Positions 1 through 6,933 of a stretch of 50,914 bases of DNA are shown here, piece after piece. The stretch comes from Acidimicrobiia bacterium (GTDB taxonomy: Bacteria > Actinomycetota > Acidimicrobiia > Spongiisociales > Spongiisociaceae), in assembly GCA_021296345.1 (NCBI GenBank), contig JAGWAN010000008.1, positions 1 through 50,914 on the forward strand. Reading direction: 5' to 3'. A program made the translations under genes and the position numbers. Position 1 is the first letter of the stretch. The number at the start of each line of letters is the position of its first letter. The notes beneath the pieces were generated by a model. That model saw only the letters and a program-made list of their open reading frames with translations. It ran no database searches and had not been told where the DNA came from.

Positions 1-260
1 TGGACTACCTGATCTGGTGACCGACCCTGCAGTCGCCCGACTCCAACGGGTTGACCGTATCCAACATCACCTGGTAGCGGGCCCTCCCGATCATGCGGTC
101 TTGGCACGAGGGTTGGCCGATTCTGTCGGACATGTCTGCCATGTTCGGGCACGCCCACGGTTCGGCAACTCGGGTTGTGCCGGGCGTGTTCCCGGAGGGA
201 CGGGGGTGTGACCCTTTTCCGGCTGTGCCGGTGGGGTCGTTCCCCCAGCCCCTGCGGTTT

Positions 261-320
261 CCATGCCCAGCCATGCCTCGCCAAGCCGAGCCTTGCCCCG
301 CCGTGCCGCGCCTAGCCATG
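261..320. repeat. Six degenerate tandem 10-bp units
   Basis: Six consecutive decamers beginning CC occupy this stretch, with a consensus close to CCWTGCCNMG (for example CCATGCCCAG, CCATGCCTCG, CCTTGCCCCG, CCGTGCCGCG). The register is exactly 10 bp with no spacer, so it is a simple tandem repeat and not a CRISPR array. Function is unknown. Confidence 0.7.
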
Positions 321-330
321 ACATTCTCTA

Positions 331-352
331 GGAGAGCGTCTCAATGCTCTCC
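331..352. other. Perfect 7-bp stem hairpin
   Basis: GGAGAGC at 331-337 is the exact reverse complement of GCTCTCC at 346-352, leaving an 8-nt loop. No T-run follows on either strand, so it is not a classical terminator. It lies next to the decamer repeats and may be a structural remnant. Confidence 0.4.
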
Positions 353-566
353 ACTTCGAACCGGCCGTATGGTCCTGACTTCTCCGGCCGCCAGTCCCCC
401 ACCCCGTGACGACGCCTGATCGGAATCCAACCCACCACACCCCACGACTTTTCCCCTCCCCCAACGCCCCGAATTTAGAAAAGCGGGCCTAACCAAAGAT
501 CCGATACTCAAACTGATAACCCACGTCTCTAAAAACCCTCTGAACAGGTGCTTTACTACGAATTAA

Positions 567-922
567 GGTGGAGGTGCGGGGAATCGAACCCCGGTCCGTC
601 GATACTTCGGTGGCGGCCTCTCCGAGCGCAGCCGATGGCGAGCCTTCAGGCGGTCGGACTCCATCGGCGAGTGACCGTCCGCCCTACACCCGGATTGATC
701 TCAACTCTCTGGTCCGGGCATCCCGGAGAGTCCATCCTGCTGAGCGACGCCCACTCCGAAGGGGGCAGGAACCCCTCCGGGGGACGGGCTACCTTTATCT
801 AGGCAGCCAGTGCAAGGTTTGGCTTGGCACTTATGGTTGTTACCGGCTGTTTAACGAGGACTCCGGTGACCTCGGCTCGCTTCCGACACCTCTACTACCG
901 ACGTCGAAACCTGTTCACCCCC
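567..922 (-). ncRNA. ssrA: Transfer-messenger RNA (tmRNA)
   Basis: This RNA rescues stalled ribosomes by trans-translation together with SmpB, whose gene lies just upstream. Read on the minus strand it begins GGGGGTGAACAGGTTTCGAC, the typical tmRNA 5' end, and finishes with a T-arm containing GGTTCGATTCC followed by CACCTCC, which pairs with the 5' GGGGGTG as the acceptor stem. The base after the stem is the discriminator A at 569. The next bases are CCT, so the final CCA is not fully encoded and would need CCA-adding enzyme. The tag frame appears to resume at GCC (828-826), after the usual UAAGU-like context, and reads AKPNLALAA before TAG at 801-799, ending in the LAA degradation signal. 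The smpB-ssrA order is common in bacteria. Confidence 0.95.
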
Positions 923-994
923 AATGGAGATTGTTCGACCAGTCTACACCCGTCCCGTGACAAGCGGCTTCGCCGCTGTCCATCGGGCAGGCGC

Positions 995-1474
995 TTACCT
1001 CGATTGGTCCCGGCCTGACATGGCCCGACGGGCCTCCATCTCCATGTCGCGGGCCTTCAACTTCTCCCGCTTGTCGTAGTGGCGGGATCCTCGGCCGACC
1101 CCGATCAGCACCTTGACCCGCCCATTCTTCCAGTACATCCTGATCGGCACGATGGTGAGACCCCGCTCCTTGACGCGCCTGCTGATCCGCCCGATCTCCC
1201 GGCTGTGGAGGAGCAACTTGCGCTCTCGCTTGGCTTCGTGACCGCCGTGACGAGCCATCTCGTATGGAGCGATATGCATCCCCACCAGCCATACCTCACC
1301 GTGGCGTACCAGGCCATAGGCCTCTCTCATCTGAACTTGCCCCGCCCGGAGGCTCTTCACCTCGGAGCCAATCAGCACGATGCCGGCCTCGTACTCCTCA
1401 TTGAACACGAAGTCGAACCGCGCGCGGCGGTTGGAGGCGATACCCGAGCCCGGGTCCTTTTTCTTCCGCTTCAC
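995..1474 (-). CDS. smpB: SsrA-binding protein SmpB
   Basis: SmpB binds the tRNA-like domain of tmRNA and carries it into the A site of stalled ribosomes. The 159-residue product has the usual length and motifs: an N-terminal basic MKRKKKDP stretch, NRRARFDF, then EAGIVLIGSEVKSLRAG of the oligonucleotide-binding barrel, and a basic C-terminal tail beginning near GRGSRHYDKREKLK, which becomes helical in the ribosome decoding site. The gene is minus strand, 22 bp downstream of the M23 peptidase gene and about 70 bp upstream of ssrA, so transcription likely continues from the ftsEX group into the trans-translation genes. Confidence 0.95.
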   Translation of the reverse strand: MKRKKKDPGSGIASNRRARFDFVFNEEYEAGIVLIGSEVKSLRAGQVQMREAYGLVRHGEVWLVGMHIAPYEMARHGGHEAKRERKLLLHSREIGRISRRVKERGLTIVPIRMYWKNGRVKVLIGVGRGSRHYDKREKLKARDMEMEARRAMSGRDQSR

Positions 1475-1496
1475 GATCTTCTCTCCGAGCCCTGAC

Positions 1497-2708
1497 TCAT
1501 CCGGGCAGGTAATGCATGGGGTCTACGGGGCTACCCACCTCCCGCACCTCGAAGTGCAGATGGGGACCGGTACAGAAGCCGGTGCATCCGACGTACGCCA
1601 CCACGTCGCCGGCCAGCACCTCCTCGCCCTCGCTCACCGCGATCCGGGACGCATGGGCATAGAGGGAAGATAGGCCCCCGCCGTGGTCTACCACCACGGT
1701 CCGCCCGTAACCTCCCCAGGTCCCCGCGAGGATCACCGTACCGTTGGCGGCGGCGTGGATGGGTTCCCCGGTGCTGCCACGCAGGTCGATTCCCGTGTGG
1801 AGGCGGCGATCCCCGAATATGGGATGGACGCGCCACCCGTAGGGTGAGGTGAGGGCGCCACCCACCGGCCAGGCCAGCACGCCCGGCGCCCGTCCCTCCC
1901 GGACCTGGCGCCGGAGGATCTCGAGTTCGATCCTATTGGACTCGGCCTCGAGGGCCCCCACGTGATCCTCATGGTCCTCGATCTCGCTGATCACCTCGGC
2001 CAGCAACGCCTCCTGCTTGTCCAGTTCCTCGCCGAGTTGCACCCGTGCCGTCGCCACCTCCGATTGATACTGCTCGGCCAGGGCCTGCTCATCCTCCAGC
2101 CGGGCGAGCAACTCCGCTTCGCGCTCCTGTTCCCGGACCAACTCCTCCTGTCGGGTCACCTCCTGGCGCTCCAGGATCTCGAGGGAATGCAGCAGCAACT
2201 CCGTGTCCTCCAGCAGCCTGCGTGAATACTCCAGCCTGATCGAGTTGGACTCCGGATCCCACGCACCGGCAAACAGGGAGTTGATTCCGGTCGCGCTGCT
2301 CATGTACATCTCGACAGTCCGGTCCCGGAGCGACTCCCCGGTGACCCGCTGATCCAGCCTGGTCCTGGCCAGCTCGGCGTCCATCAACCTGACCCGGCGG
2401 CTGAGGCCCGTGAAGGCATCCTGGCTTACCGCCACCGCCGCGTCAGCCGAGGTCAACTGGTCCTCCGCCGCCCAGAGCTGAACCCTCAGCTCCTCCATGC
2501 GGGCTTCCGTTTCCTCGATCAGCTCGACGTAGGCCGTGCGCTCCGCCTCCGCGCTGTCGAGCAGGCGCTCCAACTCTGCCATCTGCTGCTCGACCTGGGC
2601 GAGGCGCTGCTCCTCGTTCTGGGCCTCGACCAGCACCGGCGCGGCCGCCGTGACCCCCAGCACGGCCAGCACCAATCCTCCGACCAGCCTGTGCCGGCGC
2701 ACGGTCAC
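1497..2708 (-). CDS. M23-family murein hydrolase with coiled-coil (EnvC-like)
   Basis: The 403-residue protein has an N-terminal hydrophobic segment (about residues 9-27, ending near VLVEAQ) that looks like a signal peptide or anchor. A long Glu/Arg/Leu-rich coiled coil (about 30-270) follows, then a C-terminal LytM/M23 zinc peptidase domain. Zinc-site motifs are complete: H304 and D308 in HTGIDL, and H383/H385 in GPHLHFEV. The start codon overlaps the ftsX stop by four bases. A coiled-coil hydrolase directly after ftsEX is the architecture of EnvC and PcsB, which FtsEX activates at the septum, so the same role is inferred here. Mycobacteria use an NlpC/P60 enzyme (RipC) instead, making the M23 type notable. 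Confidence 0.88.
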   Translation of the reverse strand: MTVRRHRLVGGLVLAVLGVTAAAPVLVEAQNEEQRLAQVEQQMAELERLLDSAEAERTAYVELIEETEARMEELRVQLWAAEDQLTSADAAVAVSQDAFTGLSRRVRLMDAELARTRLDQRVTGESLRDRTVEMYMSSATGINSLFAGAWDPESNSIRLEYSRRLLEDTELLLHSLEILERQEVTRQEELVREQEREAELLARLEDEQALAEQYQSEVATARVQLGEELDKQEALLAEVISEIEDHEDHVGALEAESNRIELEILRRQVREGRAPGVLAWPVGGALTSPYGWRVHPIFGDRRLHTGIDLRGSTGEPIHAAANGTVILAGTWGGYGRTVVVDHGGGLSSLYAHASRIAVSEGEEVLAGDVVAYVGCTGFCTGPHLHFEVREVGSPVDPMHYLPG

Positions 2709-3577
2709 ACCCTCAGGAAGCGTCTCAGCCCGAGGCTGCTCCCGATGAATCCCGCCAACCCTCCGAAGGCAAGGATCAGGATGGCCCGGCTCAGCAGGAA
2801 CCCCTGGTCGGCCTGGAAGCGGATCAGAATGTCGGTCGGGATTCGCTCCAGCAGGTTGTGGCTGGCGAACACCGCAGCCGCCGCAAGGCCGCCACCCAGC
2901 AGGCCGACCGTAGCGCCTTCGATTATGAACGGAACTCGGATGAACCAGTTGCCGGCGCCCACCAGCTTCATGATGGCGATCTCCTCCCGCCGGGCGTAGA
3001 TGGCCATACGGATGGTGTTGGCGATCAGGACCACAGCCGACGCCCCCATGAGCACCACCAGGCCGATGCCGATGGAGTTGAGCACTCCGGTCAGGCTGAG
3101 CAGCCGCTCGATCCCCTCGCTGAACACCGAGAGGCGGCGGAGGAGCGGGTGGCCCACCAACCGGAACTGGACCTCCTGGTAGGTGGATATGTCCTCGAGC
3201 TCGACCCGGATCGAGGCAGGGAGATCGGCCGCCGTCACCGTCGCAGCCAGCGCCGGCTGGTCGCTGTAGATCTCGAGGAACTCCTGGTAGGCGCCTGCCT
3301 TGTCCAAGTACCAGGCGTTCTTCACCTCCGGATAGTCGTTGATCTGGGACAGGAGCTCACTGTGGGCCACCGGACCGCCCTCGTCCTTGAGGAAGATGAT
3401 CAGGTGGTCGCCCTCTTGCCACTGCAAGGTATTGACCCGCACAAGCTCGTTGAACACCAGCGCGCCGAACGCCAGGGCCAGGGACACGAATACGGCCAGG
3501 ATGGCGCCGGTCGCCACCAGGGCATTGCGTCGCAGGTTGACGAAGGCCTCACCGATCAGGAAGAGAAGGGTGCTCAC
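2705..3577 (-). CDS. ftsX: Cell division permease FtsX
   Basis: FtsX is the membrane subunit of the FtsEX complex, which transmits ATP-driven conformational change across the membrane to peptidoglycan hydrolases. The 290-residue product has one N-terminal membrane segment (about 18-45), an extracellular domain (about 50-165), and three C-terminal membrane segments, the first containing GIGLVVLMGASAVVLIANT. The YARREEIAIMKLVGA loop that contacts FtsE is present. It overlaps ftsE and the M23 gene by four bases each, which indicates translational coupling of all three. Confidence 0.93.
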   Translation of the reverse strand: MSTLLFLIGEAFVNLRRNALVATGAILAVFVSLALAFGALVFNELVRVNTLQWQEGDHLIIFLKDEGGPVAHSELLSQINDYPEVKNAWYLDKAGAYQEFLEIYSDQPALAATVTAADLPASIRVELEDISTYQEVQFRLVGHPLLRRLSVFSEGIERLLSLTGVLNSIGIGLVVLMGASAVVLIANTIRMAIYARREEIAIMKLVGAGNWFIRVPFIIEGATVGLLGGGLAAAAVFASHNLLERIPTDILIRFQADQGFLLSRAILILAFGGLAGFIGSSLGLRRFLRV

Positions 3578-4266
3578 GTTTCGTCGGACGATTCGTAGCC
3601 GGAACCGGACTGGTCCCGCACCACGCGTCCCCGGTCGAGTTGGACCACCCGGCGGCGCATAGCATCCACGATGGCGAAATCGTGGGTGGCCATCATCACC
3701 GTCGTTCCGGTGCGGTTGATCCGGTCAAGCAACCTCATGATGCCCACCGATGTGGCCGGGTCGAGGTTGCCGGTCGGCTCATCGGCCAGCAAGATGGGCG
3801 GCCGGTTGACGAAGGCCCTTGCGATGGACACCCGTTGCTGCTCGCCGCCGGACAGTTGCCGCGGATAGCGGTCGGTCTTGGCCGACAGGCCCACGAGCTC
3901 CAGCACCGTATTCACCTGGCGGCGCACGATGGAGCGAGGACAGCCGGTCACCTTGAGGGCGAAGGCCACGTTCTCGGCCACCGTCTTGGTGGGCAACAGC
4001 TTGAAGTCCTGGAAGATGGTTCCGACGGTGCGGCGGAGGTACGGAACCCGCCAGGTTGGGAGCTTGGTGATGTCCTTACCGGCCACCCAGATCTTGCCCC
4101 GGGTCGCCTTCTCCTCACGCAGGCACATCCGGATCAGCGTGGACTTGCCCGAGCCGGACGGACCCACCAGAAAGACGAACTCCCCCTTGCGGACGTCCAT
4201 GCTCACTTCCTGGACTGCCACGACCCCACCGTCGTAGACCTTGGCAACATTATGCAGTCGGATCAT
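3574..4266 (-). CDS. ftsE: Cell division ATP-binding protein FtsE
   Basis: FtsE is the cytoplasmic ATPase of FtsEX. The 230-residue product has a complete ABC cassette: Walker A GPSGSGKST (35-43), Q-loop Gln86, signature LSGGEQQR (138-145), Walker B ILLADEP (158-164) and switch His in MMATHD. Length and the start MIRLHNVAKVYDGG are typical. It is the first gene of the coupled ftsE-ftsX-M23 group and follows prfB by 63 bp on the same strand, an order seen in many actinobacteria. Confidence 0.95.
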   Translation of the reverse strand: MIRLHNVAKVYDGGVVAVQEVSMDVRKGEFVFLVGPSGSGKSTLIRMCLREEKATRGKIWVAGKDITKLPTWRVPYLRRTVGTIFQDFKLLPTKTVAENVAFALKVTGCPRSIVRRQVNTVLELVGLSAKTDRYPRQLSGGEQQRVSIARAFVNRPPILLADEPTGNLDPATSVGIMRLLDRINRTGTTVMMATHDFAIVDAMRRRVVQLDRGRVVRDQSGSGYESSDET

Positions 4267-4329
4267 GAACGTCCCTGTCCCACCAAGTCCGGAAGCGTAC
4301 GGGATGCTGAGACTACCAACGGGACCCTG

Positions 4330-5488
4330 CTACTCAAAGCGTTTAGAGGATGCGCGAACCCCGGCATCCCCCCGATCCTGCCGTTCCCGGTTGGCACGGC
4401 GCCAGTGCAGGTAGGACTCGGTGAGCCTTTCCATACTCCCGTCCAGCACCCCTTGGACATTGCCGATCTCCTGACCGGTACGGAGGTCCTTTACCTGCTG
4501 GTAGGGCTGGAGAACATAGGAACGGATCTGGCGTCCCCACGCAGCTTCGGTCTGCTCCCCGCGGATCTGGTCCAACTCCTGTTGCTGCTGCACACGAGCC
4601 AACTCGGCCAGCTTTGCCCTTAGAAGGGCCATGGCCCTGGCCCGGTTCTGGAGCTGGGAACGTTCCGCCTGGCAGGCCACCACGGTGCCTGTCGGCAGAT
4701 GGGTGAGCCGGACCGCAGAGTCGGTGGTGTTCACGTGCTGGCCGCCGGCGCCCTGAGAACGGTAGGTGTCGATCCGGAGGTCATCCGGACTGATCTCGAC
4801 GGCGGCATCCTCCACCAGCGGCACCACGTCCACCCCGGCGAAGGAAGTATGACGGCGGGCGTTGGAGTCAAAGGGAGATATGCGTACCAGGCGATGGACG
4901 CCTCGCTCGGCCTCCAGAACCGCATAGGCATGCTCTCCCTCGACAGTCAGGGTGGCCGACTTGATGCCGGCCTCCTCGCCCGACTGGAGATCGTCGATCT
5001 CGTGTTGGAAGCCGAGCTCGGTTAGATACCGGACGTACATTCGGACCATCATCTCCGCCCAGTCCTGGGCGTCCACGCCCCCCGCGCCGGCGTGCACGCT
5101 GAGGATGGCGGGATGATCGTCGTACTCGCCGAAGTAGAGCGACTCCTCCTCGAGAACCGCTACCCGTCGTTCGGTGGCGCCGAGGTCGCGAACCACCTCC
5201 TCGAGGGTGGCGGGGTCGCCCTCCTCCCTGGCCAGTTCGACCAGGATTTCCGCGTCCTCCAGGTCGCTGTCCATAGCCTCCACCCGGTTGACCAGGCGTT
5301 CGATCCGTCCCAGCCGGCGGGTCAGGCGGGTGGCTCGTTCGGGGTTGTCCCAGAGGTCGGGAAGGGCGACCTGAGCTCTCAGCTCGACTAGCTCGTCGAG
5401 CTTGGAATCGACATCAAAGGAACCTCCGGGCGTCCGAGAGGCGGGCGCGCAGGTCGTCGATGAGGGGGCGGGGGTCGGTGCGGTCCAT
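4330..5488 (-). CDS. prfB: Peptide chain release factor 2, programmed +1 frameshift
   Basis: RF2 ends translation at UGA and UAA codons. The recoded gene starts at ATG 5488-5486. The first 24 codons end in CTT followed by TGA (5416-5414), preceded by GGAGG and a 3-nt spacer (TTC). That is the canonical Shine-Dalgarno-stimulated CTT-TGA site, and a +1 shift there continues into the long frame (DVDSKLDEL...) ending at 4330. The merged product is about 385 residues. It carries the stop-recognition SPF tripeptide (RISPFDS) and the catalytic GGQ (GAGGQHVNTTDSAVRL). The in-frame TGA makes expression autoregulated by RF2 level, as established for this family. The C-terminal GDAGVRASSKRFE extension is not conserved. 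Confidence 0.95.
5407..5428 (-). promoter_or_regulatory. RF2 programmed frameshift site
   Basis: On the minus strand this reads GGAGG, TTC, CTT, TGA. An internal SD placed three bases before the slippery CTT codon stimulates +1 slippage when the UGA is decoded slowly. Both frames on either side encode RF2 sequence, so the shift is needed to make the protein. Confidence 0.92.
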
Positions 5489-5585
5489 GACGGACGGGAG
5501 GTTAGCCCCGATTCCTAATGGATCGGGATTCCTACCGTGAACAGTCGAGGCATGACGTTAGGCCGGCCTAGAAACTCTTCCCGGA

Positions 5586-5591
5586 TAGAAT
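5586..5591 (+). promoter_or_regulatory. Possible -10 element for a leaderless transcript
   Basis: TAGAAT ends six bases before the ATG at 5598. That spacing would place the transcription start on or next to the start codon, as in leaderless actinobacterial mRNAs. No clear -35 box is visible, so support is modest. Confidence 0.3.
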
Positions 5592-5597
5592 CCCGGT

Positions 5598-5948
5598 ATG
5601 GCCCGACTACTCGCCGCTATCACCGGGAAGTGTCGCGCCGCCTTGGCTGAGTGGGCGGCCCGGCGCGAGGGCGCCCGCCAACTCCCCCGCGATATCTTCA
5701 CGGCGGCCCGCCACATCGTGGGTCCCACCGGGTACGCCTGGTCCGGCGCCTGGCAGCGACTCGACGAGGACGGCGCCGACTATCTGAGGTCCTTCGATCC
5801 CCGGATACCGCCCAGCGTCTTCCTGTCTCCCAGCGACCTCACGAGATCCATCCACCCCGTGCCTCTGGCGGAACGCTGCATCGAGGACTGGTCGGAACCG
5901 GTACGACCGGATACCCCCGACGCCTCTCTGCCTGAGCCCAGCGGCTGA
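5598..5948 (+). CDS. Hypothetical protein, 116 residues
   Basis: I do not recognise this protein. It is soluble-looking, begins MARLLAAITGKCRAALAEW with a basic amphipathic N-terminus, and ends in a Pro/Asp/Glu-rich tail (PDTPDASLPEPSG). It has no membrane segment or known motif. It is divergent from prfB, and a TAGAAT box just upstream could drive a leaderless message. An opposing frame covers the same DNA, but this frame has the more protein-like composition. Whether it is expressed is uncertain. Confidence 0.45.
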   Translation: MARLLAAITGKCRAALAEWAARREGARQLPRDIFTAARHIVGPTGYAWSGAWQRLDEDGADYLRSFDPRIPPSVFLSPSDLTRSIHPVPLAERCIEDWSEPVRPDTPDASLPEPSG

Positions 5949-6053
5949 CGATCCCCTGTACCTTGTTTCCGGGTATGCCGGCAGCCGTAGGCTCACGATG
6001 ACCCCCTTAACCGGAAGTCCGCAACCGTCTGAGCGAGATCGTGGATGACGTCT

Positions 6054-6158
6054 TAGGAGCGTGCTGAAAAGGATGAGGACGGGCTGGCCCGCGATGCCTC
6101 GAACCGGGGTTTCGCTGCCGGTGATCGGGCTGACTGGACATTTTTCGGTACCCTCCTA
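6054..6158 (+). mobile_element. MITE-like element, copy 1
   Basis: This 105-bp element starts TAGGAGCGTGCTGAAAAG and ends TTTTTCGGTACCCTCCTA, so its ends form an imperfect terminal inverted repeat with terminal TA. An interior GGCTGGCC and a later CGGGCTGA add imperfect self-complementarity. It is homologous along its length to the elements at 35049-35159 and 35939-36045. It carries no open frame and sits downstream of a decayed gene. Confidence 0.75.
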
Positions 6159-6199
6159 GCCACCCGGATCCGAGTCGTGATTACGAAGCACTGCAGACG

Positions 6200-6863
6200 T
6201 GATCGGCTCGATTACCACGGTCGTGGAATCGTCCGATAGCACCGGCGTTTGGGGCACCTCGATCCCGGTACGGCTGACCCGCTGCTCAGGCAGGGAAGCT
6301 CATCGGAACCCGAATCACGGATGCTGTCGAGCATGCGGCTGTAGTGACGCCATGCCGGTTCGTGGTCATCGAACACGACCAGCGTCTCGGGCTGCTGTCC
6401 CGCGAAGGCTCTCTCGGGCAGGTTGGCGGATCGACGATCACACGGGGTCCGGTCTCCGCCAGCCAGCAGGAACAGCTTGGCGTGGGTTACTGACCCGCGC
6501 AGAACTCGGAACGTTGCCTGCCCCGCCGTTACCTTCTCCAGGACGCGACGGTGCCTCTGTCCCTTAAGGCCCATGATCGCTGCCCGCGTCCCTTCGGCTG
6601 CGGCCTTCTGGAAGGCGAGCACGTCGACCACTTTGCCGAGTGTCGCCTCAGGCCGAAAACACACTCGATTCCCCGAAGAAGAAGTCGTCCAACATCCTTG
6701 ACGATGGGTCCTGCGCTGGCCAAGTAGGTCAGGACTCTGAGGCTCTCGAAACCCTCGAAGAGGGACCAGTCGAACTTCTCATCTTCCAGGTACCTGGCTC
6801 GGACAACCCGAAGCCGGCGCCGTCATCCAACCCAAGCGTCGGCGTCGGCGCAGGTTCCAACAT
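6200..6863 (-). pseudogene. Decayed PLD-domain helicase/nuclease N-terminus
   Basis: Minus-strand frames encode pieces of one protein. An apparent start is MLEPAPTPTLGLDDGAGFG at 6863. After a frame change comes ARYLEDEKFDWSLFEGFES and LRVLTYLASAGPIVKDVG. After another change comes ECVFG, then GKVVDVLAFQKAAAEGTRAA and VTHAKLFLLAGGDRTP, then SANLPERAFAGQQPETLVVF. The HxK followed by a SANLPERAF stretch resembles the HKD motif of phospholipase D-like domains found at the N-terminus of DEAD/DEAH helicases, often in defence loci. At least two frameshifts, an apparently corrupted HKD region and loss of all helicase motifs show it is a remnant. A MITE lies just beyond its 3' end. Confidence 0.65.
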
Positions 6864-6933
6864 CGGCGCCGGCCGGCATCCTCTTCCACTCGGGCGATTC
6901 GGACGATATCAGTGCCGCGTGACACGCGGATTC

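Larger units (their letters stand above)
1..550. other. No gene recognised; intergenic stretch at left edge
   Basis: Several overlapping open frames exist on both strands, but their translations are low-complexity (Gly/Ala/Arg-rich) and resemble no family I know. The interval holds a decamer repeat and a hairpin, listed separately, and a less GC-rich segment at about 460-560 just beyond the 3' end of the tmRNA gene. I see no coding or RNA gene here. Confidence 0.6.

Noticed and set aside
261..320. Possible CRISPR array from regular 10-bp units
   Set aside because: The units are contiguous 10-bp degenerate repeats with no spacers and no cas genes nearby.
5414..5416. TGA as a selenocysteine codon or a disruptive stop in prfB
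   Set aside because: The SD-CTT-TGA context and the +1 continuation of RF2 sequence show programmed frameshifting.
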